In this document: in pieces, positions 22,501-34,100 of the stretch
How positions within the stretch are numbered: position 1 is the first letter of the stretch
Layout of the letters: each line of letters starts with the position of its first letter
DNA from: Marisa cornuarietis
Taxonomy: Eukaryota; Mollusca; Gastropoda; Architaenioglossa; Ampullariidae
Direction of reading: 5' to 3'
DNA: 64,000 nucleotides
Assembly: GCA_004794655.1 (NCBI GenBank)
Contig: SMMW01000568.1
Span: 795,001 to 859,000 of the forward strand
Translations under genes and position numbers: made by a program
The notes under the pieces: model-generated
What the model was told of the DNA's origin: nothing
Databases searched by the model: none
What the model saw: the letters and a program-made list of their open reading frames with translations, nothing else

Positions 22501-24076
22501 AGTATTATGTTACGTGGGTTGTGTCATAACTGTTCCCCCACATTCCCAGTTGCCTGGAGCCAGTATTTCGCCTTTAACAAAAAACGCCGAAAAATCGTAA
22601 AAGTGATCATGCTAATGACTGTAGGTGTATATCTTGAGAATGGAAGAAAATATTCACCTAAGTTATACCTGAATTTTTGGAGAAATTGCATCTTGTACTA
22701 AGATACACCCAATCACTTGAAAAGAAAAACCTTTGACAGACTCCTTGCGATGACTTTAAAAAGATTCGTTTGATCTAGCTACCCCGTCTTAACCCCGCGA
22801 GCAAAATTCTGTCATCGGCTGTTGCCTGGGGTCAAGCTGAATTCTTGACTTTCTGAGACCTTTGAAAAGTTTGGCGGCAAGACGGAAGCACTGGTTATAT
22901 ACCAATGCGCATTCTATGAGTGACCGTTCCTAAAATGTACAATATGAACAAAAGGACAAAAGAAACAAGGAGTAAGAAAAAAATGTGAAGAAAAACTAGC
23001 AACAAGTATTTATCTTTTTACTAATAACATGTAAGTTATTTCGTTTTGCTACATACACTGCTGGGATTTTATAATCTCGCGTATATATATATATCTGTTC
23101 GATTCTCAGAGTCTGCCAAAAACAAACACTTGTTAACATTCTATTTAATGTGATAATTAGCTTTTAACGTTTATCTTTAATGTCATCTTTAATAATTTAT
23201 GCAAAACGTCTCAGTAACAAATATTTGTGTTTACATTATAAATGCGTTTTGTCTTTTATCTTCAACTGTACCTGCTTCTACAATCTCGAAATATTAGTAA
23301 CACACTGGACAAATGTTCTGAAACATGTTTCTTTAATCTGTTAAGCTGTTAGAAACAATTTTAACAGTTTTAATTGTACAAATAACAAGAAATTTTAAAC
23401 ACAACAACAATATCTGTATTCCTTTAGCTTTTCGTAGAAGGTAAGATATATTGTCAAACTATGGCATCAGAAAATCCTATATTTATATGCATGGTAAGAT
23501 TAGCACAACTATTACATAGTTAAATTAGTATGATAATTGTTATATAATCATAATAATGTGAATTTTTACTTTATAAATGATACTGTCAGAGCGTTTGGCT
23601 AAGTCATTGACATAGGTGGAAAGAATATACTTGTTTATATTCTACAAATATATTCATAGATATGTCTCTGTGTGTGTATGTGCGCAGGTGTGCGCTTAAA
23701 GATTTAGCTGATATCTTTGCCAGGATAACTGGTGTCCATTTTGAAAGGAGAAGCATGAATACCACGGAGGAAAACGAAATGAAAGTTGTTATGCATTATT
23801 GCTGAGGCGATGTGTCACGTAAAAGCTGGTTAGAATCGTTAGATATTCTAGTAACTTGCAAAAAACACAAATGTTGATCAGCTAAGTACTATCAGCTAAT
23901 CTGAACATCATTCTTACGGAAAATTAAAGGCTAAAGTAAAGGAGAGACTGTGGCTAATATCGTCCTCTTATTTGCAGTGAGTGATGTGGCCTGTCGTCAT
24001 CCACCAGCCCAATGAGCGCCACCTTTGTGAAGATGATTGACTGTCCGATGTTAGGGCAAAGCCTCCACGCAACCTC
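22500..24076. other. No supported gene
   Basis: AT-rich stretch downstream of gene C with a short (TA)n run near 23,083. I see no coding exon, RNA gene or recognisable repeat. Confidence 0.5.
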
Positions 24077-26041
24077 CTAAGTGTATTGACAAATGTAATA
24101 CTGGTCAAAATTGCATGGGAAGTCGTCCAGCTTAATCAAGATCATAGACAGCAGCACGAGGACACAGTCTTCGTTTCCTTCATTGTTGTTTGGCTCATTC
24201 GGTTTCCACAGTTCATACGAAGAGGAGAGAAAAGTGCCGTCAGCCCAACGAAATTGACCCTCAGCTACAAGGTCGTCTGCCCCCACCAGAAAAGAGGTCG
24301 TGTCCATCAAGCTGTGTCCTAAAAAACAATTTAATCAAAATGTAAATTTGAGGTAAATTGGTACTAAGACAACTAAACCAGTCGTCACGCTCCCACCTCT
24401 CACTCTATTTGTCTCCCTTTCTCCCATCCTCCATCTCTCTCTCTCTCTCTCTTTTCCACCATTATGTCCCCTTCCCCCAATCTCCCCCCTTACACCTCAG
24501 TCTCTTTACCATTTTCATCTGCTCTTTCCACTTCTTCTCCCTCGTCGTATCCATATTTGAATAAATTGCATGATATTTTTCATCTGTTTAATGGCTTCGT
24601 ATACGATCTCAACAGTTGCTATCTCTTTGATGCACACGAACATTCACAATTGTTAGCAATTATTTTGATCGCTGAATTGATATCCTGTGTCGTTCCTACT
24701 TCTTACGCGTTTCTATAAAGTAAAATAAAATCCTTCTAATTCACGGATCAAACGCAAGGATAATAAAATTAAGGAAAGGTGGTAACTTCTTGGTGTCAGA
24801 GGTCACAAAATTACATCGGGTTAAGAGAAAACTCACCATGATTCATTTTCAACCGCGCATAATACGCTTAAACATCTCACTAACAAGATATTTTTCTTGT
24901 GACGAGCTTCATGGTGAAGTCATCATACACTTGTACCTGCTTTTGTTGCTGCAAAGCGAAGCCGCTCTGCGTCAAGAGCAGGTGACTTGAAGACAAACAG
25001 GTGAGCGCCGTCTGCCTCACAGGCAGCTTTGGCGATCTGGTAATTGGCCTTCACCGTTGAAACCTTCAAGCAACTGTTTTTATACCATAAGTAGTCCTTC
25101 TTCTGTGGACATATATCTGCAGAGAAGAATCCAAAGCTTACAACAGCAACGACGTGTCGGACGACAATGGTGATGAAAATAATGATTTTGAGGGTATGTG
25201 GATTATCTCTTGTGAATAAATGTTAGAATACACTGATTAATTAGTTATTAACAAATAAGAAATAGCGCAGCTTAACTGTTGTGGAAAGAGATATACATAC
25301 GCTAAGTCACTGCATCTGTTTTGTGAAGGAGTGTCGCTAACTCCGAAACAAAGGTTCCATGTGACTGGCTTGAACTGGTCACATGACTGTTGATCGTGCC
25401 CTCCACAGCTGGCAGTTTTCTCTCGAGTGCTGACAGCCGAGTGTCCGTTTTCAGTCTGACGTCGACCAGTGCTTTTAGAATGGTCTGTTGATATTCAGTG
25501 AAGGAAATACTAATGTCCAATATCTGCTGTCTCAGATTTTTCTCTAGCTTTGATACTTCATTCGTCATTGCTTCCTCTATTCGCGTGTCAAGACGCTGCA
25601 TGGACTGGTTCATGTTTGCCTCGAGACTATTTCGCGTCTCTACATTACTTCTTCGTATCTTAAGCAAGTCTTTGTCTAACCTCTGTTTCAGGGCTTCCAC
25701 ACTTGTAGAAAGTGAGGTCTGGTTTAACTCGAAATTTATATTTGCGGCTTTTAGCTGTTTCTGGAAGTCATTGCAGGTTTTCATAGCATTAGAAATATTA
25801 TAATCCAACTGAAGTTGAACGTTCTCCAGCATCTGGTTGGTCTCTCTCTGTAGTTGATCTCGATCCTCTGCACTGATGTTCCTGACATTGTCCAGGCTTC
25901 TTTCGAGTTCCTTTTCTAATATCTCCACTTTGTTCAGGTAAGAGTCGCTGTTGGCTTGAAGTTGAGCCAGATGAGCTATCGCGGCTACAGCACTCTGGGT
26001 GCACTCCCCTTGATGTGACTCCTGCAGACGCAGGCTCCTGG

Positions 26042-26850
26042 GGCCGAGGTCTTGTCACGTCTCTAAGTTACGCATCGCTAAGCCTCTGACCTCCCGTGAG
26101 CTGTCCGGCCGCCAGGGGCGTGGCTAGTGTGAGGGTCATGTCACGTCTTTAAGCGCTGGGCAACTAGCCAGCTCTTTATATTTAGACACTCGACCTACAT
26201 AGTCGTTGCCAGGGAAATCACATCACTGCGCATGCCCACCTGACCGGAACAGTCCAGTCGTCTGCTATTTCCTGTAAATATACCTTGGAAAAATCAGAGT
26301 AAAAGAAAAACATACAAAAGAAAATTTAACATCAGTCTATCGCCTAGGAAAGTCTATTTAACCAATAAAGAGGCATGGATGCTTTTAGAAGAGATTTGTG
26401 ACGATTACGATAGGTGAAGTCGCTATCTGTGAAAACACGAGGTGCCCAACACACGCTTAATAGCTTTATTTTTATTTCCAATTTGTTCTTACAACTTTTT
26501 CGTCGTTCTAGTTATTCTGTCTCTTTTGTCATTTGAATGTCTTCAGCTCTTTTTAGATTGTACTATATTACTTGTTTTTAGGTCCGTGTGGGAGAAAAGT
26601 TTTGAATTTCTGACGAACTACGTAACCGACAGTAAAAACAAAACTTGTTTGTAGCAAAGAATGGTAGATAGACTTCCATCATTTTTTATATGCGCAGAGA
26701 GTGTCATCAAGTCCGTGGATCTATCTTGTGATGCTGTGCTTTATAATGTCACCTCGCACCACTTCTGTCTTTATTATTTTTTTACTTTCCTGTTGTTTTA
26801 TTTTTTCTTCTCTTTGGTGTTTGCTGCGCAATGAGCATTCTTTTGAATTG

Positions 26851-26900
<50 letters not shown>

Positions 26901-28196
26901 TTTACTGGTTTGCGCAGAGAGTGCAATCTATTTTAGTCATGATGCTACTCATGAGTATATATTATTATTATCATCTAATGGCTGCTACTACAACACACAC
27001 ACACACACACACACATGAAGATGGCCAGTTTATCAGTTGATACACTACTGTTGTGTACCATGATTTTGGCTATTTAGGTGTCATGTTGCACTTTCTTTTG
27101 CATGATTTGCCCTTATTTGTTAACTGGCCAAAATAAAACAAAAACACAAGCACCCAATATTCTAAAGCAGAGACACAGAGAAAACTAGAATGTACCAAAA
27201 ACATAAAGCATGTAGCATAACTTTTGTTGTGGTCTTCATCATCAGGATCTTCTCAATTCATAACACATGCTCAGCTGAGAAGTAACATGCTCTTTCTTTT
27301 AAAAATTGCTCAATGAGGATTCTCTTGCATATTGCCAGCTTATAACTACTGTAGTGTACCACAATGTAGTCTATTTAGGGAAGCCATATTACTTTTACAT
27401 ATTATCTTAAATCTAGACATTTGACCCAAAACAAACACACTGTTCTAAAGCAAAGAGTTGGTGCGTTCATAACAGACCTAAAAACACAATTATGACACTG
27501 TTAGAAAATATGCTAGCTCACAGCAAGCACCTTGTATCTTTGGTTATTTATTATTTTCATCATGGTGTTTATTATTCAAGCTCTTTTAATTATGAGAAGA
27601 ATGTAGAACTGTGTGCTCCTTTGTTCACTGTCTCTCTGGTTTAGTGGTTGGATTTAGAAAAGATATCATCAGTCACTTATCATATATTCTATGTGTCCAA
27701 GCTTTACTCCTTTCAGAAGTTTAGTTTTAAAGCAGAAAAGTCATTAAAGTTCAGCAAAATCTGAACATTATGCACACTTCCAGGCTATCATGCAGCTGTT
27801 GAAATAAATTGAAATGAATAATGTTTTCTCTTATTAGGTTTTGAGTTTTAAGTGCATATCAACTTATGTTTTGCTCAACTGATAAAATTAAACTACTAGA
27901 GAAAAATAAGGCTGTAGTAAAATGTTATAGGAACTGTGCAAAACTTTTCTTTTCATCTGCATAAAACAAATTACTGCAGAGTGATGCTCGGCAGTATAAA
28001 GTTTAGTTTTGACTATTTGAGAACAGCCTAAAATGCAAGTAGGGTGATATGTGTTCTGAGAACCATTATGATACAGCTTTTGACAAGAGAGTAGCAATTT
28101 AATACTATCTACAGCACTGCTGTTATATAGCATTCTCCTTCAATCAAGACTATACACATGTAAATATATGATGTCTGTGTTACATGCTTTTTATGT

Positions 28197-28233
<37 letters not shown>

Positions 28234-28925
28234 TATAAAGCAATCAACTAAATATTTTACCTGCACATTAACAGAAGGATAAATGTTTTCCAGTAAACAT
28301 ATTTGTGTTGGTTGGTTCTTGGAGCATGCTGTATTTTTACGCGCATTTCACTGATGCAGCTATTGGAAAAGACACAAAAAGCAGCTGTTGTCTGTTGTCT
28401 CGTAAATTAATCAACCGGTTTTCCACATGATGCAGTGTTGTTTGTCACATTTTAATTAATCCAACAAGCTTGTCTGCTGGAAAACTCTTGTACTAGCGAC
28501 ACACACGCACCGACATAAGCACATCACGTAAACACGAAGGACGAGTCGTTGGGGTCGCGATTGGAAGTTTGGAGGCGGAAGGCAAGTTGATCTGCCATCT
28601 CTAGCGAGTCACGAGAATGAAATATAAACTTTTGATACACTTCTATATCGTCGTCTCTATGTGTTGGATACGTTCTATCACTAATTATTTTAATTATTCT
28701 TTTCTTTTATTTGAAGATTCGCTGGCACCAACAAGCTCTAGCCGCCATATTTCACAACTAGTCTCTAGGACTTAGAGACGGGGGCAGGCGTCTGTAGATT
28801 TGCGGGTTGATCTGCCGGCGGAAGTGGCTTAAAGTTGTGACAAGACCCCGTCTTTAGTGGACTTAGAGACTCGGCCGGCCATTTCCGGTCTGTAAGTGGC
28901 TTAGAGACGTGACAAGACCTCGGCC
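26042..28925. mobile_element. Non-autonomous DNA transposon with 26-bp perfect inverted ends
   Basis: Left end GGCCGAGGTCTTGTCACGTC (26042 on) continues for 26 bases and is matched exactly in reverse complement by 28900-28925. Flanks are CCTGG at 26037-26041 and 28926-28930, present once (CTCCTGGCC) in the paralogous exons of genes B and F, so the target duplication is 5 bp (or 3 bp, CTG, with one more base in the inverted repeat). Extra copies of CTTAGAGAC and TGACAAGACC occur in the right 160 bp, and related sub-terminal copies at the left. No ORF above about 105 residues and no transposase motif is seen. The interior holds an (ATC)n run (26852-26898), a (CA)n run (26994-27015) and a (GT)n(GA)n run (28194-28233). 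Superfamily not assigned. Confidence 0.88.
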
Positions 28926-29297
28926 CCTGGCCAAGTCCAAGACTTGCTGCTGTAATTGTGAAAAGGATTCTAGCGACACACTCTCCTTTATGGTAACCTC
29001 GACCTTCTTGTCTGTCTGCACGTGTACTTGTGCGCACGACCTTAGGGGCGACTGGTCGTCAAAACAACAGAAGTCGGGGGCTCGGCAGTTCAGCTGACAG
29101 CAGTAGTCGCCAGAGTCAGCCGTGTCAGCAGGTAGATCCAGGTAAAAGTACTGATCCTCAAACCCGTTACTGTTTAACGTGCGACCTGCGGGATCCTGTT
29201 AACAGAGAACTGAGATAGTTTCATGATTACACATGTCTACACCTGAACGCACGGACACGCACTTACATCATAGCATTGGTTTTTTTCTCTCTCTCCA

Positions 29298-29333
<36 letters not shown>

Positions 29334-30776
29334 GTTTCACTTTGCCTTTATTTTTACCTTCCAAACGACTGAAACGGGCGGAAATCCTAAGGAGGTAAAA
29401 TTGCCGCATGTCAGGCAAACAGAACTGTCTAATGTCATCAACATCATCACAACTAACTGCTCGCCAGAGGCTGCAGGTGGATCTGCATTATATATTTAAA
29501 TATATTTATATCTACATATACACACATACATTAATATGCTCATACGTACTTTTTCTCATTTATCTCCAAACATACTGATATATCTCATTTTATTCATCTG
29601 TCTTTTTCTTACATCTTATACCTATCTGACCGCCATTTTCGTTCTTCTGCTTTCTTTATCCCCTGTCTATCTTCAGACCACCAAAAACAAGTTCAACATG
29701 GTTGATCTATTAATTCTTTTCTCGACCATTGTTCATTATCCAGTTCTTTCTATGCACTTCTCTGTTTTCATACCCCTGACGACCAGTCCGATGCTGTGTG
29801 TTCGCTTGTCTTCAGCCAGTTGCACCTCCACACCGTAAGTCCCGAGGTCCTCTGACTTCAGGCCGGTCAACGTCACTCTTCCGTCGCTGTCCACAATCAG
29901 ACGACCCTGTGTAAAACCGTAAACACTTAGAAATATGAAATTTGTTGAGCGTAGCCATACATTCATCACCTGTCCGTGTATTTATGACTTACCTCAAGCT
30001 TTCCCGTGGCAGGTACAGACGCACTTGCGAGAGTTTCTTCCCCACGAAAAACATAACGAACGGTAACATTTGGATTTGGTTCGTTCAGTGTCAGGTTACT
30101 TCCCTTGCACCGCACTACTTTACTTATATCTGTTTCTAATGCCTCCACGGGATCAACGCTCTTTCCTTTAAAACAGGCTGCCAGGGAACCTGGTGACAAA
30201 AGTCGCCATTAAGTTAGATCCTTTAGTTTTGTTAAAAGTAATGATTACGCGTTTGTAGTGACTATTATTTTACTCGTATAACGAAAACTCGAAGAGGTAA
30301 ATATCAACAAAATAAAAGTGCTCATAATTATAACATTTACCAACCGTAATATGTATCCCCACAGTTACTATTTATCCACACAGTTGCTATTTCTTCACAC
30401 AGTTAATATTAATCCACACAGTACTATTAATTCCAACCTCTGTACCAAATTCTTCTTTCTCCCAGACTCTCACGTCTGCTTCTCTTCCCATTTCTAAACA
30501 ACGCCCCCTATACACATTCAAACCAGGGGTGATAATCGCTATTCAATCAAGGGCGAAAACCTCGTTACTTCGACGTTCAGGGGTGGTAACACATGTTCAT
30601 AACATTCCTCCCCTCCTACAAAAAAAAAATGTTCACATTTTTGGCCTAACTACAATACAACTGTTACGTTCTACGAAAAGATTATCTTACAGCCCTATAA
30701 AGTATTTCTATCATCAATGCTTTCACTAATGGACTTTGCGTTTTATCAAAACACACACAAAAATTCCCCTGCAGCC

Positions 30777-31166
30777 CTATGGAATTTCTTGATCCATTTC
30801 AGCCCTTGATAAGGCATCGGCTAATTTATTAGTGGTCCCCTTAATCGGCTGAATATCAAACTTAAACTCCTGGAGGGCTAAAGCCCACCGCATCACTCTG
30901 GCATTCTTATAAGGATTAGATGTGAGGAAAGATAGGGGCTTGTGATCAGTATGTAGGGTAAACTGTCTCCCATACAAATATCTAGACAGCTTCAGAACAG
31001 ACCATACTATGGCCAAACACTCTCTTTCTACTGTGCTGTATCTCTTCTCTCTATCCAGTAATTTTCTACTCACATATATGACGGGTAAGAAACTGTCATC
31101 ATGGGGTTGGAGCAACACCGCCCCTAGCCCTACTGCACTAGCGTCAGTCTGCAGTAAGAACGGCAA
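30777..31166 (-). CDS. RNase H domain of the same element, frameshifted from RT
   Basis: Follows the polyprotein in another frame with a 23-base overlap. It has the retroelement RNase H pattern: LLQTDASAVGLGAVL with catalytic Asp, a KRYSTVERECLAIVW Glu motif, HTDHKPL with the next Asp, and LADALSRAE at the end. The joint lies at about 31,150-31,165. Because canonical elements have RT and RNase H in one chain, this is probably a single-base deletion or insertion, and the copy is likely inactive. A programmed frameshift is possible but no clear slippery heptamer is seen. Confidence 0.85.
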   Translation of the reverse strand: MPFLLQTDASAVGLGAVLLQPHDDSFLPVIYVSRKLLDREKRYSTVERECLAIVWSVLKLSRYLYGRQFTLHTDHKPLSFLTSNPYKNARVMRWALALQEFKFDIQPIKGTTNKLADALSRAEMDQEIP

Positions 31167-34100
31167 AGTCTGGTAGCCGCAGAATGGGATAGCTTGAGAG
31201 GAGAACCTGAATCTTTTCTAAAGCAGATTTACACTCTGAAGTCCATTGAATAGATCGGGGCCTGTCTCCTTTCACGAGATCCGATATCGGTGCAATAACT
31301 TCAGAGAAGTTAGCGATGTATCTTCGGTTGTAGCTAATGAGTCCAATGAGAGATCGAATCTGTTTCTTAGACCTAGGATTCTGGATGTCAAGGATCTTTT
31401 GAATAAGGGATCGATCAGGTTTCATTATCCCTCGTCCTAACTGATGGCCTAGGTATAATATTTGTTGATAGCCTGCGTTGATTTTCGAAGGCCTGGCTGT
31501 CAGTTGGAATTTGGCTAGAGTCCTCAATACTCCTTGGAGATGCATTAGATGACTTTCCCAATCGTCACTTCCGGTGAGTAAATCATCAAAGAAATGACGA
31601 GTGGCGTGTTTTTCCAAGTGTAGTGAACGCATAGCCCGGGCGAACGTGGCGGGAGCTGTTACTAAACCGAAAGGCATTCTGGTCCACTGAAAGAGGCCTT
31701 TAGTGGTTTGAAAGGCAGTCTTAGGACGGTCTTCCTTCTTAACGGGAATTTGCCAATACCCTTTTGTTATATCAATTTTTGTGAAAAATTTTGCAGTCGC
31801 CAAACTGACGTATACGGCTTCCGGGTCGGGGATGGGTTCCGCATCAAACTGGGTGATTTGGTTTAGTGCTCGATAATCCACACAGAAACGCATCGTTCCG
31901 TCCCTTTTCTTTACTAGTAAAACAGGTGACGAGTATGGCGAGGTGGATGGTTCAATAACTCCTAGTTCTAACATAGAGTCCACTTCACTCTCGATTTGTT
32001 GTTGTAGAGCAAATGGGACTGGGTAGGGTTTTTGTTTTATTACCCTTTCTTCTATCAGTTTTATTTCATGTTCCACGTTCCCTTGGAACAAACCTGGTTT
32101 GGTGGTCAGTACATTTTCATATTGGTTGAAGATTTCTTGTAGTTCCAGTCGTCGAGGAGATGGTAATTCGGGGTCTATTTGTATGTCCTTGACACTTTCG
32201 CCAGCTGTGGGTGTTACTGTTGGTATGGTTGCAGGATCAAAAGGTTCGGGTGGCTGAAGAATCGCCACATTACAGGAAATGGGTATGATAGGTATTCTAG
32301 GTGGCTGGTGAGGTTCTTTGGGGTCGGACATGTGTTGCGGACAGAATTGGGAGGAAAGGATGTCGTCGAATTGGATAGGAAGAGGACATGAAGGGACCGG
32401 CTTAGAAGGTAAGAAACTGTTCTCGATGTTGTAGGTGAAGAGGGCTGATGGAACTTCTTCACGTCGATGGTATTGTTTCAGCATGTTTATGTGGTAGGTC
32501 TTCTCTTGCTTCTGAATTTTTAGCACATAATCCGGATGGCGCTTCTGTATTACTAAATAAGGTCCTTTCCACTGCATTAGAAGTTTGTTTGCTTTCGTGG
32601 GCCTTAGCACCAATACTTCGTCTCCTTCTATTAGTTGACGTGGTACAGTCTTTTTGTCGTAATACCGCTTGCTGTTTATTCTGGCATTTTCCGAGTTCTC
32701 TGCGGCTTGGTGCAGGGTCTCCCTCAGGATTGCCTTCAGGTCTAAAATGTACTGGAAGATAGATTTTTCTTCTGAAGTGGTTTGTTGCTCGTCCTTCCAG
32801 TGGGCTGCTAAAAGGTCCATAGGTCCTCTGACCTTTCGTCCGTATAACAATTCGAACGGTGAGAATCCGGTGGATGCATGCACTGACTCTCGACAGCCGA
32901 AGAGTAAAGCTGGTATGTACCTATGCCATTGCCTTGGTTCCTTTTCGATGACTCTTCGAATCATGGGTTTAAGCGTGCCATGAAATCGTTCGACACATCC
33001 ATTTGTCTGAGCGTGATACGGGGTTGAATGCAAAGTCTTAATGGATAGAAGCTTCATGACTTCTTGTATCAGTTGAGATGTGAACTGGGAACCTCTGTCT
33101 GTAAGAATTTCCTGAGGAAATCCAACCCTACTGAAAATTGTTAGTAAAGTCTCAGCTATTGTGACCGTGTCAATCTTTTTGATGGGTATGGCTTCTGGAT
33201 ATCTGGTGGCTACATCGATGAGAGTCAAGAGGTGGGTGTGTCCTTCTTCTGATGGTGGGTGAAGGGGTCCCACTAAGTCTACTGCTACTCTCAGGAAAGG
33301 CTCCTCTATGGTTGGGACCTTGACCATAGGCACCGGTCGAACTCTACCAGGAGCGGTGGTGCGTTGACAGACGTCACAGGTCTTACAGTAATTTCTAGTG
33401 TCTTTCCTTACATGGGGCCACCAAAACTTGCTTCTGATGCGGTACAAAGTACTTCTGCATCCCATATAGCCTGATAATGGATTATCATGAGCAAGTTGGA
33501 GAATGGTCTTTCTCAGGGTGGTCGGTACTACCAATTGTCTACTAACTTCGTTTGACTGCCGAAAGAGACGATACAAAAGCTTGTTCTTGTAGCAAAAGTG
33601 CTCTCTCTGGTTGTTCGCTAGATCTTCATCATTTGCTACCTCTTTTATTGTTGTGAGAGAGGGATCGCTCTGCTGTAGAGCAATTAGATCATTCCTCTTA
33701 ATGTCCCATTGAATTGGTGGTAGAGTTATGGGTTGAGGTCCCTGCATCTGGCGTTGGAATTGCGCGCGAGTGGTAACCGCTGCTGTTAGTTCTGACTCTT
33801 TCTCTTGTACATCAAATACCACCCGTTTTGTACCTCTCACGTTTCCAATGATTAGATCGACAACTGGATTTTCGATGACACAACATTTCAGGTCTCCATT
33901 GAAGAAAGGTGTCTCTACTGGAACACGTGGTAGAGGGAAGGTTTCAACGTTTCCACCAAAGGTAATACAAGATTGTTTCCCGTTCAGTCGGTCCTGAGGT
34001 TGAACCAAGGAGGCTCGTATACCGGAGATGGTTGCACCTGAGTCGCGTAGCACCTTAACTTGCTGTCCCCTAATCCGTCCTGGATACAGATGTAGTTTAC

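Noticed and set aside
24986..25118. Fibrinogen-like end for the Ig genes (classical FREP)
   Set aside because: The C-terminal exons of C, D and E have CTLD signatures (DGAHL, W.DG, EPN/QPN, EDC, ICQ) and no fibrinogen motifs.
32179..32983. Plus-strand ORFs of 70-104 residues within 31-35 kb
   Set aside because: They are antisense shadows of the retrotransposon polyprotein.
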